Shown piece after piece: positions 1 to 9,739 of a DNA stretch of 46,257 bases. Made by a program: the position numbers and the translations under genes. Position 1 is the stretch's first letter. Each line of letters begins with the position of its first letter. The stretch lies in NCBI GenBank assembly GCA_002862405.1, contig PKCZ01000012.1:1-46257 (forward strand), in the 5' to 3' direction. The notes beneath the pieces were generated by a model. It did not search any database. It was not told the origin of the DNA and was given only the letters and a program-made list of their open reading frames with translations. The stretch is from Pseudomonadota bacterium. Its GTDB lineage: Bacteria > Pseudomonadota > Gammaproteobacteria > Pseudomonadales > Halieaceae.

Positions 1-105
1 GCTTTGTACGAAAAGCTCGGCTTTGCGATGATGGGGCGTCGGGAAAATTATTATGAGACGGCAGCGGGGCGCGAGGACGCGCTAATGATGCGCTGCGATT
101 GGTAA
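1..105 (+). CDS. rimI: Ribosomal protein S18-alanine N-acetyltransferase RimI, C-terminal end only
   Basis: The first 34 codons, ending in TAA, are the tail of a GNAT acetyltransferase whose start lies outside the window. The residues LYEKLGF followed by RRENYY and GREDALMM match the end of RimI, where E. coli has LYESLGF, RRNYY and GREDAIIM. RimI acetylates the N-terminal alanine of ribosomal protein S18. The LYEKLGF segment is the last part of the acetyl-CoA fold. The next gene starts 15 bases after the stop, so the two may be cotranscribed. The call rests on a short fragment, but this tail is distinctive. Confidence 0.8.
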   Translation, partial: ALYEKLGFAMMGRRENYYETAAGREDALMMRCDW

Positions 106-120
106 TTGGAGTTCGCAGTA

Positions 121-528
121 GTGAATATTTTAGAGACGGACCATTGGTGCATGATGCTCCCCGAGGAGTGGCATGCCGAGAATGACGATGATGTCATTCG
201 TATCGTCGATCAGGACGATGTCGGTGAAATTGAAATCACCACATTGCATAAACAATCGGGCAGAGTGACTGCCGCCGATGTGGCCGCAATGGCTTCGGAG
301 GAATCGCCTGAGATCACTGAATGGCATCAAGCACGGGCTGGCGGGTTTGAAGGTGTAACTGGGGTATATCGCGAGGACGGTGCGTCGGTTCGTGAGTGGT
401 ATCTCGGGTCCGAGAGCCTAATGCTTTACATCACCTATGTCTGCCCTGAAGAGGACGAAGGTCTCGATGATGCATCAGTAGATGAGCTCTTAGGGACCCT
501 GGTTGTTGGGGATTCCCAAGCCGCCTAG
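121..528 (+). CDS. Small acidic protein of unknown function (135 aa)
   Basis: I do not recognise this family. GTG at 121 is preferred because a GGAG ribosome-binding site lies at 108-111. A TTG at 106 would also be in frame but would overlap that site. The protein is soluble, rich in Asp and Glu, and has no signal peptide or membrane segment. It opens with an LPEEW motif and has an REWYLG segment followed by a hydrophobic strand (LMLYITYVC). That layout resembles small PsbP/Mog1-like folds, but this is only an impression. It follows rimI closely and ends tail-to-tail against rnfE, both genes using the same CTAG palindrome for their TAG stops. Confidence 0.6.
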   Translation: MNILETDHWCMMLPEEWHAENDDDVIRIVDQDDVGEIEITTLHKQSGRVTAADVAAMASEESPEITEWHQARAGGFEGVTGVYREDGASVREWYLGSESLMLYITYVCPEEDEGLDDASVDELLGTLVVGDSQAA

Positions 529-1235
529 GCGATCTCCCCTGTGACCCGGACACGCTTGCTGCCCGTTTGCACCTCAACATGAGCTTTATTTGCCCTTTCA
601 ATACGCGCATCAATCACGTTTTTGGCGGCTATTAATAGCCCCGTAATGATGAAGGCGCCCGGCGGCAATATGGCCAGCAGGAGGCCTGTGTAGTCTGACG
701 CCACCACCAACGCCCAACCTTTCGCCATGGGCCCCAGTAGTAAGTCCATATCCGCCATGACGGCGCCCGTGCCTAATAGCTCGCGGATAGCGCCTAGTAC
801 CAACAGTACCAGACCAAAACCCAGCCCCATCATGACACCATCAGCCACAGCCGGCATCAACGGATTCTTGGCGGCAAACGCGTCCGCGCGGCCTAGAATG
901 ACGCAGTTAGTTGTGATGAGCGGAAGAAAAATACCGAGGATTTGATACAGCTCATAGGCGTAGGCTTGCATCAATAGTTCGGTACCCGTCACGGCTGCTG
1001 CGATGATGAGAACGAAGGCGGGGAGTCGAATGGAATCTGTGACCACGTTGCGAATAAGTGAGACACATAGATTTGAGGTGACTAGTACAAACAGCGTTGC
1101 GATGGCCAAACCCAGTGCGTTGACCACGCTCGCAGTGACAGCGAGTAATGGACACAAACCGAGAAGCTGCACTAAGGCGGGATTGTTCTTCCACAAACCA
1201 TTGTGGGTTATCTGACCATAAGACGGAGTGCTCAT
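525..1235 (-). CDS. rnfE: Rnf electron transport complex subunit RnfE (RsxE)
   Basis: A 236-residue integral membrane protein, about the length of E. coli RsxE (231). The early [14 protein letters not shown] segment and about six hydrophobic helices are typical of the RnfA/RnfE pair, which face each other in the inner membrane as inverted homologues. In the complex this subunit helps carry electrons and coupling ions between NADH and ferredoxin; in enteric bacteria the complex also helps keep SoxR reduced. It is last in the rnfABCDGE operon. Its ATG overlaps the rnfG stop as ATGA, so translation is probably coupled. Its TAG stop sits in a CTAG palindrome shared with the convergent gene at 121-528. 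Confidence 0.95.
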   Translation of the reverse strand: MSTPSYGQITHNGLWKNNPALVQLLGLCPLLAVTASVVNALGLAIATLFVLVTSNLCVSLIRNVVTDSIRLPAFVLIIAAAVTGTELLMQAYAYELYQILGIFLPLITTNCVILGRADAFAAKNPLMPAVADGVMMGLGFGLVLLVLGAIRELLGTGAVMADMDLLLGPMAKGWALVVASDYTGLLLAILPPGAFIITGLLIAAKNVIDARIERANKAHVEVQTGSKRVRVTGEIA

Positions 1236-1870
1236 GATTTGTTCGCCTCTCTGATTTCAAACAACGCGCTTCGGTTATTCTTACTGTACTCCATCGCGCT
1301 CTTGACCGCCGCAACGACCGCTCGGGGTGTGACGGTTGCGCCCGTGAAGGCATCGAACTCACCACCATCTTTGATCACAGCCCATTTCTCCGCTGCTGGA
1401 TCACCGAGCGTTTTGTCATCAAATGAAAGCACCCAGTCGGACTTTTTCAATTCGATCTTGTCGCCGAGCCCAGGTGTCTCTCTGTGGCTCAGAACACGCA
1501 CACCAGCGACAGCACCGTCGCGCCCAATGCCTACCAACAAACGAATATCACCGCTGTAACCATCGCGCGCCGTTGCGGGCAAAATGATGCCGGTGACTTC
1601 GTTGCCGCGTCGTGCGCGATAACCCGTACCGGGTTCCCTCAAAGCGAGGAGCGAGTCTTCTGCGTCGACAACAAAGCCGTCATCGATGAGCTCATTGTCG
1701 TGCGATTCGTGAGGAAATATCTCGAGCAACTGTTTGGCTTCGGCCGCGCGCGCCGCGGCGGCGATCGGCTCTTTGGTTTGCTCATAAACGCCACTGACTA
1801 AACCCGAACCAACAGCGGCAAACGCGGCCAATAGGCTGGCACCAACGAGGCTAGACACGATGACTCTCAT
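1232..1870 (-). CDS. rnfG: Rnf electron transport complex subunit RnfG (RsxG)
   Basis: A 212-residue protein with one N-terminal membrane helix and a periplasmic FMN-binding domain. The motif TGATVTP at residues 176-182 is the flavinylation site of the RnfG/NqrC family, in which FMN is bound covalently by a phosphoester to the last Thr of (S/T)GAT, here Thr179. The [12 protein letters not shown] segment is also a family hallmark. The subunit passes electrons through the periplasmic side of the complex. The ATG overlaps the rnfD stop (ATGA) and its own stop overlaps rnfE, so it sits in a tightly coupled operon. An ApbE-type flavin transferase is needed for flavin attachment; none is visible in this window. 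Confidence 0.96.
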   Translation of the reverse strand: MRVIVSSLVGASLLAAFAAVGSGLVSGVYEQTKEPIAAAARAAEAKQLLEIFPHESHDNELIDDGFVVDAEDSLLALREPGTGYRARRGNEVTGIILPATARDGYSGDIRLLVGIGRDGAVAGVRVLSHRETPGLGDKIELKKSDWVLSFDDKTLGDPAAEKWAVIKDGGEFDAFTGATVTPRAVVAAVKSAMEYSKNNRSALFEIREANKS

Positions 1871-2901
1871 TCGTCCGCCTCCACTTTTTTGGTCCCGTAA
1901 ACCGTTGGCTGTGTGTACTGATCGATGAGCGGCGCAGCGAAGTTCAGCAAGAGCACGCCAAACGCGACGGCATCAGGGTAGTTTCCATGGACGCGGATCA
2001 AGTAGACGAGGATACCGACCATTGCGCCAAAGATGAGGCGTCCTTTGTTAGAAACCGCAGAACTCACGGGGTCTGTAATGATGAAAAATGCCCCGAACAT
2101 GGTGGCGCCACTAAAAAGGTGGAACAGCACCGAGCCACCACCAGTAGAGCTGCCGTCATCGTAACCCAGTGCCGCACAGATCGTGAGAGCGGCCAGCATG
2201 CCAACCGGCGCATGCCAGGTAAAAATGCGCTGTCTCAGTAGCCAGATACCACCAGCAAGAAAAGCGAGGTTGACCCAATCCCAACCCAAGCCTGCGATGG
2301 GGCCAGTGAGCTCAGCTTTGGATTGCATGAGGTCGTCAAACAACATGCCGGAGTTCTGTCTGAACAGATCCAGGGGGGTGGCCGCTGTAACGGCGTCATA
2401 ACTTGAGGCAGCAAAGAGGGCTGTGAAAGCATCGACAATACCTGGCACCTCACCAATACCTCTCGGCTCGGTCCACGAACTCATCTGCAGTGGAAACGAG
2501 ACGAGTAAGACGACGTAGCCCACCATCGCGGGATTGAACGGGTTATACCCCAAGCCCCCGAATACATGTTTGCCGAGGAGAACCGAGACACCGATGCCGA
2601 CAGCGATTAGCCACCACGGTGCGTAGGGAGGTAATGCAATGCAGAGTAGCGTTGCCGTGACGATCACGCTGTGATCTCTCAGCGGCATTTTGTAATCCTT
2701 TGCTCTCAGCCAAAGGGCCCAAGCCTCAAACGCCAAAGCCAATGCCGACCCAAAGACAATATTGATAATGGTGCCCGGCCCGAAAAACCACGTAAGGACC
2801 AACACGCCGGGAATCGTGGCGAGCAAAACCTGCTTCATGACCTGCTCAACCGAGGAGCCAGGCTTATGGACGTGCGGTGATGAGACGTGCATCAAACTCA
2901 T
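1867..2901 (-). CDS. rnfD: Rnf electron transport complex subunit RnfD (RsxD)
   Basis: A 344-residue polytopic membrane protein of the NqrB/RnfD family, close to the E. coli length. The GGLGYNPFNPAM motif lies near residues 115-126. The segment ATPLDLF at 174-180 carries Thr175, which aligns with the covalently flavinylated Thr of E. coli RsxD in SQATPLDTF. FSGATMFGAFFIITDP further on is also strongly conserved. RnfD holds FMN within the membrane and probably contributes to ion translocation. The ATG overlaps the end of rnfC (ATGA). Confidence 0.97.
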   Translation of the reverse strand: MSLMHVSSPHVHKPGSSVEQVMKQVLLATIPGVLVLTWFFGPGTIINIVFGSALALAFEAWALWLRAKDYKMPLRDHSVIVTATLLCIALPPYAPWWLIAVGIGVSVLLGKHVFGGLGYNPFNPAMVGYVVLLVSFPLQMSSWTEPRGIGEVPGIVDAFTALFAASSYDAVTAATPLDLFRQNSGMLFDDLMQSKAELTGPIAGLGWDWVNLAFLAGGIWLLRQRIFTWHAPVGMLAALTICAALGYDDGSSTGGGSVLFHLFSGATMFGAFFIITDPVSSAVSNKGRLIFGAMVGILVYLIRVHGNYPDAVAFGVLLLNFAAPLIDQYTQPTVYGTKKVEADE

Positions 2902-4421
2902 TGCTCCGCCTCCTGCTGTGCTTTCTTCGCTTTTGCGCGTTCGATGGCGGCTTGTACCGGATCATCGCCAGCTTGTGCTCTGGCTTCAGCCGCCGCCTTT
3001 CGCGCTGCTCGCATGGCCTCTCTCTCCGCAGCTTCTCGCTCCAGGCGCTCCTGGCGTGCCTCAAAGCGCGAACGTGAGTTATCCGAGCGTACTTTCTCTT
3101 TCGCTGTTTCCCTGAGTGAGCCTTTTGCTGATCGATAGTACTGAACAAGCGGAATATGGCTTGGACAGACGTAGGCGCAGGCACCACACTCGATGCAATC
3201 CATCAGATTATGACGCTCGAGCTGCTCCTGATCCTTTGCCCGCGCATACCAGTAGAGCTGCTGTGGTAGCAATGAGGCAGGACAGGCTTCCGCACACATC
3301 CCACAGCGAATGCAGGCTTGCTGAGGCTGAGGTGGAGGGATCTCGGTTCGTGTCGGCGCAAGAACGCAATTGGTAATCTTCACCACCGGCATGTCGAGAT
3401 CGGTGACAGCAAAGCCCATCATGGGACCGCCATGGATGACCCGGTCTGCGCTATCAGCATTAAAACCTGCGGTATCGAGTAGTTCCTTAATAGGAGTGCC
3501 CAACATGACGCGGCGGTTTCCCGGATCTTTCAGCGACCTGCCTGTCACGGTGGTGATGCGGTGCGTGACCGGTTTTCCGTCAATCAACGCATCTCGCACT
3601 GCAATAGCGGTGCTCGGGTTTTGGCACAACACCCCAATATCAGCAGGGATACCACCCGAGGGCACTTGGGCATTGAGTAAGATCTCGATGAGCTGTTTTT
3701 CACCGCCGGACGGGTACTTGGTCGGGAACGTCACCACTTCCGCCATCTCGAGCGCTTCAGCGGCCTGCCGCATAGCGTCTACCGCCTCTGGTTTGTTGTC
3801 CTCAACCGCCAACAACACGGTTTCAGCACCGACCATGTGCGAAAGAATCTCTGCGCCTTCAACAATTTGTTGAGCGAAACATTGCATGACGGTGTCGTCG
3901 GCCGTGATGTACGGCTCACACTCAGTGCCGTTGATAATGAGCGTGTGGATACCGCCATCTCTATCTGAGGCAAGTTTTATCGCGGTGGGGAAACCTGCCC
4001 CGCCCAGACCCGCGATCCCGGCAAGGCGCACACGTTCTAGCAGTGCTGCTTTGGTTTCATCGCGCCAGTTGTCCAGCCCCTCGAAGCCAACCCACTCATC
4101 CCTCCCATCGAGTGAAATTTCAATGCAGGTATCGGTTAAACCTGATGCGTGGGGCACCGCACGCGCTTCAATAGCTGTCACTGTCCCCGAGCTCGGCGCA
4201 TGGACGGGTACGCTGACCGGCCCCTGTGCCTCGGCAATCATTTGCCCTCCGAGAACAATGTCGCCCACTTCGACTACGGGTCGGGCTGGAGACCCAACAT
4301 GCTGTGTCACCGGAAGAATCAGTTTGCTGGGCATATCACAGTCACGGACCCATCCCGGGTTCGACATGTCTTTTCGCTCAGGCGGGTGGATGCCACCGTG
4401 AATATCAAATATCTGTCTCAT
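2898..4421 (-). CDS. rnfC: Rnf electron transport complex subunit RnfC (RsxC), NADH- and Fe-S-binding
   Basis: A 507-residue cytoplasmic subunit that takes electrons from NADH. The glycine-rich [12 protein letters not shown] stretch (about 138-149) is the nucleotide/FMN-binding region shared with NuoF. Two 4Fe-4S motifs follow: Cys370, 373, 376 and 380, and Cys409, 412, 415 and 419. After about residue 435 there is a charged Ala/Glu/Arg/Lys-rich tail, likely helical. E. coli RsxC is about 740 residues because this tail is expanded by repeats; here it is short. The start codon is ATG, overlapping the rnfB stop as ATGA. Confidence 0.97.
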   Translation of the reverse strand: MRQIFDIHGGIHPPERKDMSNPGWVRDCDMPSKLILPVTQHVGSPARPVVEVGDIVLGGQMIAEAQGPVSVPVHAPSSGTVTAIEARAVPHASGLTDTCIEISLDGRDEWVGFEGLDNWRDETKAALLERVRLAGIAGLGGAGFPTAIKLASDRDGGIHTLIINGTECEPYITADDTVMQCFAQQIVEGAEILSHMVGAETVLLAVEDNKPEAVDAMRQAAEALEMAEVVTFPTKYPSGGEKQLIEILLNAQVPSGGIPADIGVLCQNPSTAIAVRDALIDGKPVTHRITTVTGRSLKDPGNRRVMLGTPIKELLDTAGFNADSADRVIHGGPMMGFAVTDLDMPVVKITNCVLAPTRTEIPPPQPQQACIRCGMCAEACPASLLPQQLYWYARAKDQEQLERHNLMDCIECGACAYVCPSHIPLVQYYRSAKGSLRETAKEKVRSDNSRSRFEARQERLEREAAEREAMRAARKAAAEARAQAGDDPVQAAIERAKAKKAQQEAEQ

Positions 4422-5029
4422 GCGGCCGCCTGCTCAGAGCTGCGATCAGTCGCAATGAGGTTCTCTCGAGTTTTTCCATCAGGTAGAGGCCAGTACCAGT
4501 GCTGGATGCCACCTTTTCTGGGGATCATGTCGATGCAGTCGACGGGACACGGCTCAACGCAAAGATCGCAGCCAGTGCACTCATCGATAATGACGGTGTG
4601 CATGAGCTTCGCTGCACCGAGAATGGCATCCACAGGACACGCTTGTATGCATTTGGTGCAGCCGATGCACTCGTCCTCGCGGATATACGCAACAGTGGGT
4701 TCGGCTTCGACCCCGTGCTCCACATCCAAGGGCTCTGGTTCAACGTCGAGTAAATTGGCCAGCGCCTGAATCGTGTCTTCACCGCCGGGAGGACACTTGT
4801 TGATGGAGTCACCGTCGGCAATCGCCTCAGCGTAAGGCCTGCATCCCGGGTAGCCGCACTGACCACATTGGGTCTGGGGCAAAATCGCATTGATTTGATC
4901 AGAGAGCGGGTTGCCCTCGACCTCGAAGCGAACGGCAGCGAATCCGAGCAAGGCACCAAACGCAATGGCCATGCCGACAAGGGCAGCCAATGCGAGAAGA
5001 ATGGGATTGCCTAGGATCACGTCGAGCAT
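4418..5029 (-). CDS. rnfB: Rnf electron transport complex subunit RnfB (RsxB), ferredoxin-like
   Basis: A 203-residue protein anchored by one N-terminal helix. It has a 4Fe-4S domain beginning CGQCGYPGC near residue 54, then two ferredoxin-type motifs, [13 protein letters not shown] and [13 protein letters not shown]. This chain of clusters exchanges electrons with soluble ferredoxin and the rest of the Rnf complex. The start is taken as the ATG at 5029, which shares one base with the rnfA stop (TGATG); a TTG one codon earlier is less likely. Confidence 0.96.
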   Translation of the reverse strand: MLDVILGNPILLALAALVGMAIAFGALLGFAAVRFEVEGNPLSDQINAILPQTQCGQCGYPGCRPYAEAIADGDSINKCPPGGEDTIQALANLLDVEPEPLDVEHGVEAEPTVAYIREDECIGCTKCIQACPVDAILGAAKLMHTVIIDECTGCDLCVEPCPVDCIDMIPRKGGIQHWYWPLPDGKTRENLIATDRSSEQAAA

Positions 5030-5607
5030 CAAACCAGTCCTGCGAAGCCCATGAAGGCGAGCGATGCGAGTCCCGCTGTGATCATGCCGATGGCTGCGCC
5101 TTGGAATGGCTCTGGTACGTCAGCCACCACAAGTCGCTCGCGCATAGCCGCGAACAATACGAGTACTAGGGAAAAGCCCAGTGCAGCGCCCAGTCCATAG
5201 ATAAGACTTTCCATGAAGTTGTGCGCTTGGTTGATATTGAGTAGTGCCACGCCCAATACGGCGCAGTTGGTTGTAATGAGAGGCAAATACACACCGAGTA
5301 CGCGATGCAACAACGGACTTGTTTTCCGAACAACCATTTCAGTGAACTGGACAACGACGGCGATCACAAGGATGAACGACAGTGTACGTAGGTAGGTTAA
5401 ATCAAGTGGCTCCAGCAAATAGCGGTAGGTGAGAAAGCTACACACAGAAGCCAGTGTTAATACGAAAGTCGTAGCCGCGGACATGCCAATGGCTGTGTCC
5501 AGTTTATTAGACACACCCATAAACGGGCATAGGCCCAGAAACTGAACTAAAACAAAATTATTGACCAGTACGGCGGCGATTAGCAGTACCGCGAAGTCCC
5601 CTAGCAT
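5029..5607 (-). CDS. rnfA: Rnf electron transport complex subunit RnfA (RsxA)
   Basis: A 192-residue membrane protein, one residue shorter than E. coli RsxA (193). [20 protein letters not shown] and [17 protein letters not shown] are near-identical to the family. The start at 5607 is chosen because AGGAG lies at 5612-5616 and gives the family-standard N-terminus; an in-frame ATG at 5643 would add 12 unconserved residues. It is the first gene of the rnfABCDGE operon, with a promoter visible about 55-80 bases upstream. RnfA and RnfE form the inverted pair of membrane subunits at the core of the complex. Confidence 0.97.
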   Translation of the reverse strand: MLGDFAVLLIAAVLVNNFVLVQFLGLCPFMGVSNKLDTAIGMSAATTFVLTLASVCSFLTYRYLLEPLDLTYLRTLSFILVIAVVVQFTEMVVRKTSPLLHRVLGVYLPLITTNCAVLGVALLNINQAHNFMESLIYGLGAALGFSLVLVLFAAMRERLVVADVPEPFQGAAIGMITAGLASLAFMGFAGLV

Positions 5608-5660
5608 GTTGCTCCTGCAGGCTTTTTTCCCCGTCTCATTCATCCACCCCTATAGTAAGG

Positions 5661-5689
5661 AATATCGTGGCAATCTGACAGTGTGTAAA
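5661..5689 (-). promoter_or_regulatory. Putative promoter of the rnf operon
   Basis: Read on the minus strand, TTTACA (5684-5689) and GATATT (5661-5666) are separated by exactly 17 bases, matching a sigma-70 promoter at 5/6 and 4/6 positions. Transcription would start near 5654 and give a leader of about 47 bases before rnfA. The site lies in the only gap between metG and rnfA, so the rnf genes can be transcribed separately from metG. Confidence 0.5.
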
Positions 5690-5696
5690 GATTGTC

Positions 5697-7367
5697 TTAC
5701 GCTTTACTTGCCTCGACCATCGCAGCAACCGCATCTGGGTCAATTCGTTGAATGAGCGGTGAAAAATTGTTGATCGTGTGGCCTTCGAGTGGTGCATTCA
5801 GCTCCGTCCAGTCAAGTGACAGACCCAAAAATGCCTCGCTCTTCTCTGCCATGACAGGCAGTACGGGCTTCAAATAAGTCATTAGTACGCGAAAACAGTT
5901 GATGCCCACGGAACAGGCGTCTTGAACTTCTTGTTTGCGTCCTTCTTCTTTTGCCATGACCCAGGGCTTTTTATCATCGATGAACTGGTTGGCGCGGTCG
6001 GCCACGGCAATGATTTCGCGCATGGCACGCTGGAAATCCCGGGCTTCGTACAGACTTGCTACTGTGTCACCCGCGGCAATCATGTCTGTTAGGAGCTCGG
6101 GTTCGCTGCAGGTTTCACTGAGCTGGTTGTCGAATCGCTTACGTAGGAAGCCAGCACATCGGCTGGCAATGTTGACCACCTTCCCGACGAGGTCAGAGTT
6201 CACTCGCTGAACAAAATCTTCGAGATTGAGATCCATATCATCGACGCTGGAGCTCAGCTTTGCGGCAAAGTAATACCGTAGGTACTCAGCATCCAAATGC
6301 TCTAGATACGTCGAGGCCATGATGAAGGTACCGCGGCTCTTCGACATCTTTGTGCCATCTACCGTCAGAAATCCATGTGCGAATATTGCTGAAGGCTGCC
6401 GCAGTCCGGCACTTGCGAGCATGGCTGGCCAGAACAGACCATGGAAGTTGATGATGTCCTTGCCAATAAAATGGTAGAGCTCGGTGTCAGCACCTGGCTG
6501 CCAATAGCTATCGAAGTCCTCACCGGTGCGGTCGCAGAGATTCTGGTGGCTGGCAATGTACCCGATGGGTGCATCAAGCCAGACATAAAAATATTTCTCG
6601 GGGTGACCGGGAATCTCGAAGCCAAAGTAGGGTGCGTCGCGTGATATGTCCCAATCCTGAAGACCTGCATCAATCCACTCACGAAGCTTGTTCGCGATGG
6701 GTGTTTGGAGCTGGTCTCCACTAACCCAATCAGCGAGTAGATCTTGAAATTGGCTCAACTGGAAAAACAGATGATCCGACGCTTTCTCTACCGGCGTTGT
6801 CCCGGAAAGCGTCGAGACAGGGTCGATCACGTCAGTTGGTGAATAGGTGGCGCCGCAGGCCTCACAGTTATCGCCGTACTGATCGGGTGTTTTGCATTTG
6901 GGACAGGTGCCTTTGATAAATCGGTCAGCGAGAAACAACCCTTTGGCTTCGTCGTAGGCTTGCACCACACTGCGGATCGCGATGTGATCATTGGTCTCAA
7001 GTCGTTTGAAAATGGTTTTCGACCAAGTTTGATTTTCGGGTGAATGCGTCGAGTGATAATTGTCGAATGAGATATGGAATCCCGCCGAGTCGGCCTCGTG
7101 CAGTGCCTTGATGTTGGCAATATGAGTCTCGGGTGTTACGCCCTGCTTTTCAGCGGATATCATGATCGCTGTGCCATGCGCGTCATCGGCGCAGACGTAT
7201 CGGCAATGATGGCCACGCGAGCGCTGAAACCGGACCCATATATCGGTTTGTACCTGCTCGAGCATATGCCCCAAGTGCAACGGCGCATTTGCGTAGGGTA
7301 GTGCCGAGGTAACCAAGATCTTGCGCGACGACATAAAACGGGGGTCCGATGATGAATCGGGCGCCAT
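5697..7367 (-). CDS. metG: Methionyl-tRNA synthetase, short form without C-terminal tRNA-binding domain
   Basis: Charges tRNA-Met with methionine. This is a class I synthetase with a HIGH-type motif HLGH at residues 31-34 and KMSKS at about 340-344. A zinc knuckle is formed by Cys155, 158, 168 and 171. The start is ATG 7367, preceded by GGGGGAAG at 7374-7380; ATG 7385 and ATG 7334 are alternatives. The protein has 556 residues and ends at VEASKA, the point where longer enzymes such as E. coli MetG (677) continue into a linker and an EMAP-II/Trbp111-like dimerisation domain. Here that domain is absent and the stop is followed directly by the rnf promoter. It is divergent from mrp, as in E. coli. 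Confidence 0.97.
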   Translation of the reverse strand: MAPDSSSDPRFMSSRKILVTSALPYANAPLHLGHMLEQVQTDIWVRFQRSRGHHCRYVCADDAHGTAIMISAEKQGVTPETHIANIKALHEADSAGFHISFDNYHSTHSPENQTWSKTIFKRLETNDHIAIRSVVQAYDEAKGLFLADRFIKGTCPKCKTPDQYGDNCEACGATYSPTDVIDPVSTLSGTTPVEKASDHLFFQLSQFQDLLADWVSGDQLQTPIANKLREWIDAGLQDWDISRDAPYFGFEIPGHPEKYFYVWLDAPIGYIASHQNLCDRTGEDFDSYWQPGADTELYHFIGKDIINFHGLFWPAMLASAGLRQPSAIFAHGFLTVDGTKMSKSRGTFIMASTYLEHLDAEYLRYYFAAKLSSSVDDMDLNLEDFVQRVNSDLVGKVVNIASRCAGFLRKRFDNQLSETCSEPELLTDMIAAGDTVASLYEARDFQRAMREIIAVADRANQFIDDKKPWVMAKEEGRKQEVQDACSVGINCFRVLMTYLKPVLPVMAEKSEAFLGLSLDWTELNAPLEGHTINNFSPLIQRIDPDAVAAMVEASKA

Positions 7368-7478
7368 TGTAGCTTCCCCCGTCATGTCGGAACAGCGCTT
7401 GTCATTTGTTCACAGTCTTTTCAGTGCGAAGGTTGGTCTGTCTACCTGCCTTGTGTCCCTGTCGGCGGAAGGCTGAGA

Positions 7479-7499
7479 TATACTCGCCGCTTTTCGGCG
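7479..7499 (+). promoter_or_regulatory. Putative -10 element and short hairpin ahead of mrp
   Basis: TATACT at 7479-7484 matches a sigma-70 -10 element at 5 of 6 positions, but no good -35 is seen at the right distance. It is followed at once by an inverted repeat, CGCCG-CTTTT-CGGCG (7485-7499), just ahead of the GGGG ribosome-binding region of mrp. A transcript starting near 7490 would contain only part of the hairpin. Treat this as a weak prediction. Confidence 0.3.
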
Positions 7500-7509
7500 G
7501 GGAATAGCA

Positions 7510-8325
7510 GTGAGTCAAGGCGTAGGCGCAGTCAAATACATCGTTGCGGTCGCTTCTGGTAAGGGCGGTGTCGGTAAGTCGACTGTCTCAGCGAACCTCG
7601 CTGTGGCTACCGCGCAGCTTGGTCACCAGGTCGGTCTTCTCGATGCGGACATCTATGGCCCGAGTCAGGCGCGCTTAATGGGCATTGCCGACGGTGTCAT
7701 GCCTGATGTCATCGAAGAAAAGATTTTTATCCCCATTGAAGCGCATGGTGTCAGCGCCATGTCGATGGCATTCCTTACTCGAGAAAAAACACCCATGGTG
7801 TGGCGTGGACCGATGGCGAGTGGTGCCTTACAGCAGATGATTGAGTCGACGCGCTGGGGTGAGCTCGATGTTTTGTTTGTCGATATGCCGCCGGGTACGG
7901 GCGATATTCAGCTAACGCTCTCGCAGCGAACCCGTCTGGCTGGCGCAGTTGTTGTGACCACGCCGCAGGACATTGCCCTCATTGATGCGCGCCGCGCAAT
8001 CGAGATGTTTCAGAAGGTGTCGGTGCCGATCATCGGTATGGTCCAAAATATGGCGACGCATATTTGCAGTAATTGTGGCCATGAAGACCCTGTTTTTGGC
8101 AGTGATGGTGGCCAAACTCTGGCAAATGAATACGAAGCACCAGTTCTTGCGAATATTCCGTTGTCGCGTGTCATTCGGGAAACCAGTGACGCCGGAGCGC
8201 CGATATCCGCGGTCGACAACGACGGTTCGGTCGCGGCTGCGTATCGTGAGGCAGCCGCAGCTGTCATGACGACGCTGAGCGGGAGCGAGGCGCCGAGGGG
8301 CCCCACAATAAGTATGACTGAGTAG
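7510..8325 (+). CDS. mrp: Mrp/ApbC family Fe-S cluster carrier P-loop ATPase
   Basis: A 271-residue P-loop NTPase of the Mrp/NBP35 family that binds and delivers 4Fe-4S clusters to apoproteins in the cytoplasm. The deviant Walker A motif GKGGVGKST covers residues 17-25. MPPGTGD lies near 126-132, and the cluster-binding CxxC is Cys186/Cys189 in ICSNCG. The start is GTG. The N-terminal MIP18/DUF59 domain found in E. coli Mrp is missing: the protein begins about eight residues before the first strand, a common short form. Divergent metG and downstream dcd reproduce a known gene neighbourhood. Confidence 0.95.
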   Translation: MSQGVGAVKYIVAVASGKGGVGKSTVSANLAVATAQLGHQVGLLDADIYGPSQARLMGIADGVMPDVIEEKIFIPIEAHGVSAMSMAFLTREKTPMVWRGPMASGALQQMIESTRWGELDVLFVDMPPGTGDIQLTLSQRTRLAGAVVVTTPQDIALIDARRAIEMFQKVSVPIIGMVQNMATHICSNCGHEDPVFGSDGGQTLANEYEAPVLANIPLSRVIRETSDAGAPISAVDNDGSVAAAYREAAAAVMTTLSGSEAPRGPTISMTE

Positions 8326-8354
8326 GTCGTTAGAAAAACGATTTAGGAGTAAAC

Positions 8355-8921
8355 GTGAGCATCAAATCAGACCTCTGGATTCGTCGTATGGCGGAGCAAC
8401 ATAAAATGATCGAGCCGTATGAGGCGGGGCAGGTCCGGCACAAAGATGGCGAGAAGTTGATCTCCTACGGGACATCGAGTTATGGCTACGATGTCCGATG
8501 CTCGCGCGAGTTCAAGGTCTTCACGAATATTAATTCGGCAACGGTTGACCCTAAGGCATTCGATAACGATTCTTTTGTTGACGTTGAAAGTGATGTTTGT
8601 GTGATACCACCCAACTCATTCGCTCTGGCGCGGACAGTTGAATACTTTCGCATTCCGCGGAATGTGTTGACGGTTTGTCTCGGCAAGTCCACCTACGCGC
8701 GGTGCGGCATCATCGTTAACGTGACACCGCTTGAGCCTGAGTGGGAAGGCCATGTGACGCTCGAATTTTCCAACACTACAACGCTGCCGGCAAAGATCTA
8801 CGCCAACGAGGGCGTTGCTCAAATGTTGTTCTTCGAATCCGATGAGGTTTGTGAGACCAGCTACGCCGATCGCGGTGGTAAGTACCAGGGGCAAACCGGC
8901 GTCACCTTGCCCAAGACCTAA
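8355..8921 (+). CDS. dcd: dCTP deaminase
   Basis: Converts dCTP to dUTP, feeding dTMP synthesis through dUTPase. The 188-residue length fits the family (E. coli 193). [10 protein letters not shown] (110-119) supplies the Ser and Arg of the active site, and Glu137 in VTLEFSN corresponds to the catalytic Glu of E. coli Dcd. CSREFKVF near 49-56 is also conserved. The GTG start at 8355 has TAGGAG about 7 bases upstream. It follows mrp by 29 bases and probably belongs to the same transcript. Its 3' end faces the DUF3108 gene across 47 bases with no clear terminator. Confidence 0.96.
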   Translation: MSIKSDLWIRRMAEQHKMIEPYEAGQVRHKDGEKLISYGTSSYGYDVRCSREFKVFTNINSATVDPKAFDNDSFVDVESDVCVIPPNSFALARTVEYFRIPRNVLTVCLGKSTYARCGIIVNVTPLEPEWEGHVTLEFSNTTTLPAKIYANEGVAQMLFFESDEVCETSYADRGGKYQGQTGVTLPKT

Positions 8922-8968
8922 GATAACGAGTGTCTACAACGAGCGTTGGTAAAAAGCTCCGCGGATAC

Positions 8969-9739
8969 TTACGCGCCGTCTAGCCAGTTTAGAGACTTGA
9001 TCGTCACCTTCACCGTTGAAGATCGTTCGACATGAATGGTCTTTACCATCAGGTAATCAAGCTCGGGTGCAAGCCATATTTCTGAAGCCCGCTTATCCGG
9101 GTTGGTGTGAACCGCTCGATATTTGATCGTGCTGATTTGACCAAGGGGCGTTTCGATGACTTCATCGGGCAGCCGCTCCCAGCGTTTGTCGCTCACTTTG
9201 GGGCCATCAACGACCCTAAATTCCAATGTCTCGGGCGGCTCATCCTCACCAAGTAGCGTGAGGCGGAGCTGTTGCTGCTGCGAAAAACGATCCAAAACAC
9301 CGGGCTCCCACGGATGCTGAGTCCAGTTGCCGCGCTTCATGCTATCGATCACCCCAGCCGACTGGTCGAAGCGAACAGCTCGTTTGTTTGTTTTAAGTGA
9401 TTTGACTTTCGAGTCGAAGCGGATGCCCTCAATTGCGCCATCAACAATTCGAAAATCGGCAGATTCGTTCATATTGATCAGCATGTTTTTGCCGCGGCTG
9501 CTCAGTGTGTAGGTGTCACCCTGCTGAGTCAGAGATCGTTTCAGATCCAGGGTCATGCCAAGGGCTGAGGTTTTATAAAGTGCGTCAAAGGTTCGTAGCG
9601 ACGATACGACCTGCGTCTTATCCGCCGATGTCTCTGAGAAATTAGGTTCCGTGGCCCAAGCCAGACCATTGAAAAGGCAACATAAGAACAGACCTGCAAC
9701 TTGCCCCACTAGGTTGGTAGGGGAGAACCGCGATCTCAT
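8969..9739 (-). CDS. DUF3108 domain-containing exported protein
   Basis: A protein of about 256 residues with a signal peptide (a hydrophobic core followed by GLAWATEP, likely cleaved after AWA) and a beta-rich body. The family is DUF3108, with no firm biochemical role. Conserved-looking segments include the GKNMLINMNESADFRI region and EIWLAPELDYLMVK. It lies directly after purN, an order also seen in Pseudomonas, but its role is probably in the periplasm rather than purine synthesis. ATG at 9739 overlaps the purN stop as ATGA; ATG 9748, three codons upstream, is also possible. Neither has a strong ribosome-binding site. Confidence 0.85.
   Translation of the reverse strand: MRSRFSPTNLVGQVAGLFLCCLFNGLAWATEPNFSETSADKTQVVSSLRTFDALYKTSALGMTLDLKRSLTQQGDTYTLSSRGKNMLINMNESADFRIVDGAIEGIRFDSKVKSLKTNKRAVRFDQSAGVIDSMKRGNWTQHPWEPGVLDRFSQQQQLRLTLLGEDEPPETLEFRVVDGPKVSDKRWERLPDEVIETPLGQISTIKYRAVHTNPDKRASEIWLAPELDYLMVKTIHVERSSTVKVTIKSLNWLDGA

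Noticed and set aside
3370-3873. A 167-residue plus-strand frame inside rnfC
   Set aside because: Shadow of rnfC; low-complexity Ser/Thr-rich translation with no family match.
4149-4769. A 206-residue plus-strand frame across the rnfC/rnfB junction
   Set aside because: It is opposite two intact rnf genes and has no motif.
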